Positions 58,512-64,000 of a DNA stretch of 64,000 nt are shown one piece after another. Source of the stretch: Planctomycetota bacterium (lineage in GTDB: Bacteria > Planctomycetota > UBA1135 > JADKAF01); assembly GCA_016719295.1 (NCBI GenBank), contig JADKAF010000001.1, positions 1,984,001-2,048,000 of the forward strand, given 5' to 3'. A program made the position numbers and the translations under genes. The notes below the pieces were generated by a model that was given only the letters and a program-made list of their open reading frames with translations, did no database searches and was not told where the DNA came from. How positions within the stretch are numbered: the stretch's first letter is position 1; each line of letters opens with the position of its first letter.

Positions 58512-59509
58512 GTACTTGGAGCTCCGAAGCTCGGGTCATGCGCGCCACGGGTCGCCTCTTCCGAGCGCAGCGACTCGAGCAGCAGCCGATCGCGCTCCGA
58601 GGCGAGCCGGGCGATCTCCGCGTCCGAGGACTCCTTCCAGCGCAGGAAAGCGCGATGTGCCTCGCGGACCTCCTCGACCTCCGCGGAAGCCGCCTCGAGA
58701 TCTTCGCGCACGCGCTCGAGCTCGCGCTGCAGATCCGCTCTCGCGGCTTTGGCCTCGTCGGCCTCGGCGGCGCGCTCGCCTGCAGCGGCGAGCTCGCGGC
58801 GGGACTGCCCGAGCACCTCGATCAAGTGCGCCGCCTGGTCGGCGAGCGCGCGCTCGCGTCCGCGCGCCTCGTCGAGCTCGCGCTGGAGCGCCGCGCCCCG
58901 CTCGGAGCCTGTGGCGAACGTCGTGCGCAGCTCTCCGAGCCCGGTCGTCAGCCCGCGGTCGATCGAGGCCTGCGCCGCGAGCCAATCTCGATGCCGCTCC
59001 TCCAGGCGCTGCACCGCATCGGCCACCGTTGCACGCAAGCCATCCAGGACTTCCGCCAGACGCGAACCTCGTCGGTTCACCTCGCTCTCGATCTCCTGCC
59101 CCTTCTCGAGCGTGCGGAGGATCATGGAGTCCATGCGCGCGGTGGCGGAGATGCTCTCCTCGACCGCCGAGCGAAGCTGGTCGATCAGCGCGAGGAGCGG
59201 CGCGCGCCGCGACTCGAAGCTTCGCCACTGCTCCTCGATCTGCTCCGCGAGGCTCTCGGCCAATCGGCTCTCGAGTGAGCGGAGCTGGTCGGCGACGCTG
59301 CGCAGGTAGTCGTCCTCGACCTCGACGCGCTGCTCGTGCAGCGCGACCAGACGCGCGAGCTCGCTGGCCGTCCGCTCGCTCGCCGACCGCGTCTGCTCGC
59401 GCAGCTCGCGCAGCTCGCGCTCGAGGTCATCGAAGCGCGTGCGTCCGAGCAGGCGCCGTACGTGATAGCGGAATCGGCTCCACGCACTCGGTCGAACGGG
59501 AGAGCTCAA
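58508..59509 (-). CDS. Long coiled-coil protein of the glycan cluster
   Basis: 333 residues from TTG 59509, which overlaps the upstream GT4 stop (TTGA). Apart from a short basic N-terminus (WSRFRYHVRRLLGRTRF), it is coiled coil throughout: DLERELRELREQTRSASERT, QRLEERHRDWLAAQASIDRG, AARADLQRELERVREDLEAA. No signal peptide or enzyme motif. Lying between two glycosyltransferase genes with start-stop overlap on both sides, it could be a scaffold or chain-length ruler, as coiled coils are in some O-antigen systems; this is inference. Confidence 0.72.
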   Translation of the reverse strand: MSSPVRPSAWSRFRYHVRRLLGRTRFDDLERELRELREQTRSASERTASELARLVALHEQRVEVEDDYLRSVADQLRSLESRLAESLAEQIEEQWRSFESRRAPLLALIDQLRSAVEESISATARMDSMILRTLEKGQEIESEVNRRGSRLAEVLDGLRATVADAVQRLEERHRDWLAAQASIDRGLTTGLGELRTTFATGSERGAALQRELDEARGRERALADQAAHLIEVLGQSRRELAAAGERAAEADEAKAARADLQRELERVREDLEAASAEVEEVREAHRAFLRWKESSDAEIARLASERDRLLLESLRSEEATRGAHDPSFGAPST

Positions 59510-60873
59510 GACTCGGCTCCTCGTGCAGCGGCCATCGCCGCGGCGCGATGGACCTCGTACAGGTTCTCGATCTCGTCGGCGCTCTGATCGATGCGCTTCG
59601 CCGGTCCGATAGCGGCACGATAGCGATCGAGGCGCTCGGGCTCGCGCGTCAGGCGCTCGAGCCGCGCGGCGAGATCGTGCGGATTGCCGCGCTCGAAGAG
59701 CTCGCCGTTGTCTTCTTGGCGCACGATCTCGCTCATGCCGCCGAGGTTGGTCGCCAGCACGGGTACGTTCGCGGCGAAGGCCTCCAGCACCGCGAAGGGC
59801 GTGTTCTCGTACCACAGCGAAGGAACGACCAGGAGGTCGAACTCCGCCAGCACGGAGCCGAGCTGCTCCACTCCGAAGGGCCCGCGGAACTCGACCCGCG
59901 GCTCCCCATCGGCCAGGGCCTTCAAGCTCTCCGAGTACGCGGGGAAGTCCTCGAATCGGCCGTGGATGCGCACCTCCAGCGGCGCCGCAGTCAATCGCAG
60001 CGCCTCCAGTAGGACGTGCACGCCCTTATAGTGGGACAGCGTGCCGATGTAGCCGACGCGGAGCGGACCGTCCTTCCGCGACTCGCGCTCGAGGCCGATC
60101 AGGCTCTGCAGCCGACGTCGATCCAGGCCGTAGCTGCGCACGTCGATACGCTCCGCCGGGATACCGTTCTTCACGAAGACCGACTTCAGGAAGTGCGATG
60201 GCGCGATGACGCAGCTCGCCCGCAGCAAGGCGCGGCGCAGATAAGGCGCGCGCTCATAGACTCCGGCGTAGAGCGAGACCATGCCGTCGCCGGCGCGGAG
60301 CTGCGGCTCGGTCGAGCTCCGCAGCCGATCGACCTCGCCGAAGAGCCCAGAGGAGCGCAGGGCATGGCCCAGGTCCGCGTTCACGCAAGGGAAGCACCCC
60401 ATCCCACCCTGCGGCGGCCCATCGCAGAGGCTGCCGTCCGCGCGCAGCAGGATGTACACGGGGCAGAGGAACCAGAAGTCCATCAGGTGCACCACGGATG
60501 GCAAGCCTCGCCGCGAGGCTTCCTCGATCAGGTTCCCACCGAGGTAGCGCAGGTGGAAGAAGTGCACGAGGTCGGGCTTCCGCTCGTCGAGCCAGGCTCC
60601 GAAGCGCGTTCCGACATAGGGTTGGTCGTATTCGGCGCGCACCGGATTCGGATGCAGGCGGCGCCAGTAGGTGATGCGCTGGACCGGCAGGCCCTCGACC
60701 TCGTCCCGGCGCTCCTCGAGCGGCGGCACGTCCCGCTCGAACTCGGGATCCAGAGCGAAGATCTCTACCGAGTGCCCGCGCCGTCGCATCTCCTGCGCCA
60801 TCGCGAGCACGTACTGCTCCGTGCCGCTGAAGTAGCGCGGCAGGAACTGATGGACGACGTAGGCTAGCTTCAT
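59506..60873 (-). CDS. GT4 glycosyltransferase
   Basis: 455 residues. The N-domain begins MKLAYVVHQFLPRYFSGTEQ, the GT4 pattern with a Gly-x-E loop, and YVLAMAQEMRRRGHSVEIF. A DPxFWFLCP-like VVHLMDFWFLCPVYILLRAD follows. The C-domain has RVGYIGTLSHYKGVHVLLEA, LEVRIHGRFEDFPAYSESLK, and VVPSLWYENTPFAVLEAFAA with the conserved E(x7)E. It would transfer sugar from a nucleotide donor to a lipid-linked glycan. First gene of the overlapping minus-strand operon; divergent from the GT2 at 61009. Confidence 0.9.
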   Translation of the reverse strand: MKLAYVVHQFLPRYFSGTEQYVLAMAQEMRRRGHSVEIFALDPEFERDVPPLEERRDEVEGLPVQRITYWRRLHPNPVRAEYDQPYVGTRFGAWLDERKPDLVHFFHLRYLGGNLIEEASRRGLPSVVHLMDFWFLCPVYILLRADGSLCDGPPQGGMGCFPCVNADLGHALRSSGLFGEVDRLRSSTEPQLRAGDGMVSLYAGVYERAPYLRRALLRASCVIAPSHFLKSVFVKNGIPAERIDVRSYGLDRRRLQSLIGLERESRKDGPLRVGYIGTLSHYKGVHVLLEALRLTAAPLEVRIHGRFEDFPAYSESLKALADGEPRVEFRGPFGVEQLGSVLAEFDLLVVPSLWYENTPFAVLEAFAANVPVLATNLGGMSEIVRQEDNGELFERGNPHDLAARLERLTREPERLDRYRAAIGPAKRIDQSADEIENLYEVHRAAAMAAARGAES

Positions 60874-61008
60874 TCGGGGCCGCGGCTGGAAAGCCGGTGG
60901 ACCGGGCCAGGATAATGGGCACGCCGCGCGAAGTCGCGCGCGACCCGCCGCCCCACGCGAGCCGACCACCCCCGGTGCGGTGCGCCCGCGAGCCATTCCA
61001 CCGTCGCC

Positions 61009-61947
61009 ATGCCGAAGGCCTCGATCGTCATCCCCACCCTGAATGGGGGCCCTCTGTTCGCGCAGGGCCTGCGCTCCCTCTTCGGTCAGCGGCCGGGGTT
61101 CGATTTCGAGATCCTCGTCATCGATTCGGGATCCACCGACGGGACGCTGGAGGAGCTCGGGCGTCACCCCGTGCGCCTCCTGCATACGACGAAGAAGGAC
61201 TTCAACCACGGCCTGACCCGCACCCAGGCCGCCAGCGCCGCGGTAGGCGAGTTCCTGGTGTTCCTGACGCAAGATGCGGAGCCGACCGGGCCGGACTGGC
61301 TCGCGATGCTCCTCCGGCCGTTCGCGGATCCCGCGGTCGCGGGAACCTACGCGCGGGTGCTGCCGCGTCCCGACGCCTCGCCGCTCGTCGCGCGCAAGGT
61401 GATGCAGGATCTGGTCTACGGCACCGAGCGCCTCGTGAAGCGAATCGAAGACCGCGCCGCCTGGGATCGCCTGCACCCGTTCGAGCGGCGCGTGCGGGGC
61501 CACTTCAACAACGTCTGTAGCGCGATCCGCGCGAGCGTCTTCAAAGAGCTGCCGTTCCGGAAGATCGATTTCGGCGAGGACCTGGATTGGGGCCTCCGCG
61601 CTCTCGAGGCGGGCCACACGATCGTGTTCGAGCCCACGGCCGAGGTCTGGCACTCCCATCCCACGCGGCTCCGCGAGGACTACTCGCGTTACCGCGCGGA
61701 CGCGAAGCTGATGCTCGATCTGCTGGGGTTCGTGAACCGCAGCTCTTGGAAGGCGGCAGTCCGCGCCGCTGGCGGCGAAGTGCTGAAGGACTGGGCGTTC
61801 CTGCGCCAGAGAGGGCTCTGGCCCCTGCTCCGCTACGGCGCTTTCGCCCCAGTGCTGCGCCTCACGCAGACCTTCGGCCAGCTCGCGGGCTCGCGCCTCG
61901 TCGCGCGCTCCGCGGCCGCGGCCGCGGCGTCGCCGCGCGCGACGTGA
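61009..61947 (+). CDS. GT2 glycosyltransferase, rhamnosyltransferase-like
   Basis: 312 residues. It begins MPKASIVIPTLNGGPLFAQG, with EILVIDSGSTDGTLEELGRH, KKDFNHGLTRTQAASAAVGE and FLTQDAEPTGPDWLAMLLRP. The later block FGEDLDWGLRALEAGHTIVF (ED..WG.R..E.G) and WHSHPTRLREDYSRYRADAK match the dTDP-rhamnosyltransferase (RfbN/RhlC-like) group. Divergent from the GT4 gene by 135 bp, probably the same glycan pathway. Confidence 0.9.
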   Translation: MPKASIVIPTLNGGPLFAQGLRSLFGQRPGFDFEILVIDSGSTDGTLEELGRHPVRLLHTTKKDFNHGLTRTQAASAAVGEFLVFLTQDAEPTGPDWLAMLLRPFADPAVAGTYARVLPRPDASPLVARKVMQDLVYGTERLVKRIEDRAAWDRLHPFERRVRGHFNNVCSAIRASVFKELPFRKIDFGEDLDWGLRALEAGHTIVFEPTAEVWHSHPTRLREDYSRYRADAKLMLDLLGFVNRSSWKAAVRAAGGEVLKDWAFLRQRGLWPLLRYGAFAPVLRLTQTFGQLAGSRLVARSAAAAAASPRAT

Positions 61948-62137
61948 GGCTCGGCGCTCTGACCTCGCGGCAGCGCCGCGGAATCCGTGGTGCGCCAAGG
62001 CCCCGCGTTTTTGCCGTTGCGCTGGAGCGCGCCGCTCTCTAGGGAGATCCCTGTGAAGGGGGGTGCGCGATGGGTCTCGCCGGGGCGGATGCCCGGGCCG
62101 CGCGCCTCTGTTACCGCTCTGTCCTCCCCCATCGCCC

Positions 62138-63007
62138 ATGCCCGTCCTGAAGACCCGCGGCTCGTTCCGGCGCTACCACATCGAAGGCGCGCCGATCGAC
62201 CTCACCGCGCCCGAGACCTTTGCCGCGCTCCGCGAACAGTCGTTCCACGCCATCGATGACACGCCCACCGAGGCGGAGTCGAGCGGCTGGGTGAGCCCGT
62301 GGGATCCCACCGGACGCGATCTCCGCGAGGAGGACGTGCGCTTCGGCGCGCGCCTCACCCTCGCGATTCGCCTCGACAAGAAGCGCGTCCCCGGATCCCT
62401 GGTGAAGATCCACGCCATGGCCGAGGAACGCGCGGAGCGCGAGGCGCTCGGCGTCGAGCACCTGCCGAAGAAGAAGCGCCAGGAGATCCGCCAGCGCGTC
62501 GAGGCGGACTTGCTCGCCCGGGCGTTGCCGAGCGTCGCGCTGCACCAGGTGTTCATCGACACGCTGCGCCGCATCGTGCTCCTCCAAGGCACCTCGGATC
62601 GGCTGGCGACGACGCTGGCCCAGCTCTTTCAGCGCACCTTCGGCCGCGGCCTCCGCGAGCTCAGCGCGGGTCCTCTGGCGGAGCGCTTGGAGTCCGATCC
62701 CGAGCGCCAGCAGTACATCGAGCGCTTGGGGCCGCTGCTGCTGATGCCTCCGCCACGGCGGCTGGTCGAGATCGTGCCGTTCACCGGTGGCGCGGCGGAT
62801 GGCGATGCGTTCCGCGACGATCGCCGCTCGCGCGCGGCGCTGGATCGAGACTCGATCGACGCCGAGGAACTCGACGACGAGGTCAGCGCCTTCGAGGACG
62901 GCGCGTTCGACGATGAGGTGGATGCCGCCGAGGACGATGCGAACGCCGGCGGCTTCGGAGCGGGGATCGACGCGGAAGACGCCGCGGATGAGGAAGTGGC
63001 GCGATGA
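62138..63007 (+). CDS. RdgC-like recombination-associated protein
   Basis: 289 residues, near the usual 300. Features that fit RdgC: ESSGWVSPWDP near residue 50, LTLAIRLDKKRVPGSLVKIH, LPKKKRQEIRQRVEADLLAR, ALPSVALHQVFIDTLRRIVL and LFQRTFGRGL. RdgC forms a ring around DNA and limits RecA/replication restart. The C-terminus is a very acidic tail (DAEELDDEVSAFEDGAFDDE), not typical of enterobacterial RdgC. The next gene overlaps its stop as ATGA, so the two act together. Family call moderate. Confidence 0.7.
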   Translation: MPVLKTRGSFRRYHIEGAPIDLTAPETFAALREQSFHAIDDTPTEAESSGWVSPWDPTGRDLREEDVRFGARLTLAIRLDKKRVPGSLVKIHAMAEERAEREALGVEHLPKKKRQEIRQRVEADLLARALPSVALHQVFIDTLRRIVLLQGTSDRLATTLAQLFQRTFGRGLRELSAGPLAERLESDPERQQYIERLGPLLLMPPPRRLVEIVPFTGGAADGDAFRDDRRSRAALDRDSIDAEELDDEVSAFEDGAFDDEVDAAEDDANAGGFGAGIDAEDAADEEVAR

Positions 63008-63626
63008 GCACCTACACCGAAGACGAGCAGCATCGCCACTATCTCGGCGAGGAGTTCCTGACCTGGCTCTGGTACCGCTGCGAGACCGGCGGCGGCACCT
63101 TCGAGATGCCGGACGAGAACGGGATCCCGCGCGATCCGGCGTGCTCTTCGACGACTTCCTCGTGCTGCGCGCGGACGAGCGCATGCCGGCGGAAGCGGGG
63201 CTCTCCGATGACGATCTCTTCGAGAGCGCGGAGAGCGTGCTGCGGCGCGGCGCGCCGAGCCGCACGGCGGAGGCCGGCGTGGCGCTGCTGCGCGGCAAAA
63301 AGCTCTCTCGCGCGCGCTTGCAGGTCGCCGACGGCACGCGAAGCTGGGCGCTCGTGCTCGACGGCACCGAGATGTGCCTGCGCTCCGTGAAGCCGCCGAA
63401 GCCGGAAGCCGAGGACGCGCGCGAGCGCGAGAAGGAGAGCCTGGACGCGCTCTTCGCGCTCTCCGATCTCCTCGACCACCTCTACCGTCTCTTCCTCGCG
63501 GAGCGGCTCTCGCCGCGCTTCCGCGAAGCGGTGATCCCGTCGATGGGCGAGTGGATGCTCGCGAAGTCGCGGCTCGGGGCGGAAGAGGGCGGCGCGGACA
63601 GCGCCGAAGAAAGCGAGGAGCCGTAA
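63004..63626 (+). CDS. RdgC-partner protein, frameshifted
   Basis: Begins MSTYTEDEQHRHYLGEEFLT with WLWYRCETGGGTFEMPDENG, then the frame is lost at about 63139. The next frame continues VLFDDFLVLRADERMPAEAG and runs to ALSDLLDHLYRLFLAERLSP and the stop. One missing G would give about 207 residues. I do not recognise a family, but its position (ATGA overlap with the RdgC-like gene) marks a functional partner. The lesion may be a sequencing error. Confidence 0.65.
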
Positions 63627-63718
63627 CAGGCCCGAGCGTGCACGCGCGCGCCGGACAGCTCCGCCCGGCACCGCAACAGAGCCATCAACGCGAGCGAGCT
63701 GGCCGAGACCGCGTGCGC

Positions 63719-64000
63719 TCAAGCCTCCGGCGGCTTGATCTCTACCAGCTTCGCCCCCGCCCCGATCGCCGCGCCCACCGCGACGTGGATCTTGCTCACC
63801 ACGCCGCTCGCGCCGGCCTTGATCTCGTTCTGCATCTTCATCGCTTCGAGGATGAGCAGCGTCGTGTCCGGTGCGACGACGTCGCCTTCGGCGACCAGCA
63901 GCGCGCGCACGATGCCGGGCATGATGCTCTCCACGAGCCCGCCACCAGAGCTTTTCTCACCGGAGAGGGCGCGCGCGGCGCGCTCGCGCTCGTCGTCGCA
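63719..64000 (-). CDS. Biotin carboxyl carrier domain, C-terminal part (runs off the right edge)
   Basis: The last 93 residues of a larger or separate protein. VESIMPGIVRALLVAEGDVV, LLILEAMKMQNEIKAGASGV and HVAVGAAIGAGAKLVEIKPP form the biotinyl/lipoyl fold with the biotinylated Lys in EAMKM. Upstream sequence is open to the edge (GEKSSGGG linker), so it is the carrier end of an acyl-CoA or pyruvate/oxaloacetate carboxylase subunit. It carries CO2 between the carboxylase and transferase sites. Confidence 0.88.
   Translation of the reverse strand, partial: CDDERERAARALSGEKSSGGGLVESIMPGIVRALLVAEGDVVAPDTTLLILEAMKMQNEIKAGASGVVSKIHVAVGAAIGAGAKLVEIKPPEA

Overview
The window reads as a high-GC chromosomal segment of a planctomycete. 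The 16S gene carries an exact match to the Planctomycetes-type probe target complement (GACTTGCATGCCTAATCC at 52057-52074). Several genes encode secreted proteins with a C-terminal module that starts with a YGNGCAGSGG-like motif, which I associate from memory with planctomycete genomes. Genes are tightly packed, TTG and GTG starts are used, and many neighbours overlap by 4 bp (ATGA, GTGA, TTGA).

Layout. 0-7 kb: the start of a GT2 glycosyltransferase, a kelch-type secreted protein, a REP-associated (RAYT) transposase between inverted repeats, a thioredoxin/MsrA-like gene interrupted by two in-frame UGA codons (best read as a two-selenocysteine selenoprotein), a secreted propeller-like protein and a GT1 glycosyltransferase. 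7-13.3 kb: a fatty-acid beta-oxidation locus, with fadE (frameshifted) divergent from fadI-fadJ. 13.3-20.2 kb: a trypsin-like protease/nuclease fusion and secreted proteins. 20.2-27 kb: an accessory region with three copies of a 121-bp palindromic element, a HigBA toxin-antitoxin pair, an AbiEi-type antitoxin without its toxin, a three-gene coiled-coil/lipoprotein operon, and a lower-GC FRG-domain plus DUF262 pair that looks like a defence cassette. 27-34.5 kb: a molybdopterin oxidoreductase with a fused Fe-S/NrfD subunit, an ADP-forming acyl-CoA synthetase (frameshifted) and lipB. 34.5-46.4 kb: sigma factor, Ser/Thr kinase and secreted protein as one overlapping operon, an Hpt protein, a repeat-containing secreted protein, and PP2C phosphatase, tRNA nucleotidyltransferase and a lipoprotein as another operon. 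46.5-52.1 kb: a linked rRNA operon on the minus strand (16S, tRNA-Ile, tRNA-Ala, 23S, 5S). 52.7-62 kb: a parvulin-type PPIase and a surface-glycan glycosyltransferase cluster with long coiled coils. 62-64 kb: an RdgC-like pair and the end of a biotin carrier gene.

The most notable discovery is the gene at 3511-4566. Three consecutive open segments in one frame are separated by two UGA codons. The first sits in a thioredoxin-like UxxC site (VPG-U-STC). The second sits where MsrA has its catalytic Cys (T-U-YW against GCFW). Each UGA is followed, with its loop about 18-19 nt downstream, by a stem-loop that fits the bacterial SECIS pattern. No selA, selB, selC or selD is visible here, so Sec machinery must be encoded elsewhere.

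Three genes (fadE, the acyl-CoA synthetase, the RdgC partner) carry frameshifts in G/C-rich runs. These may be sequencing errors or genuine lesions. All functions are inferred by reading the sequence; no database search was possible.
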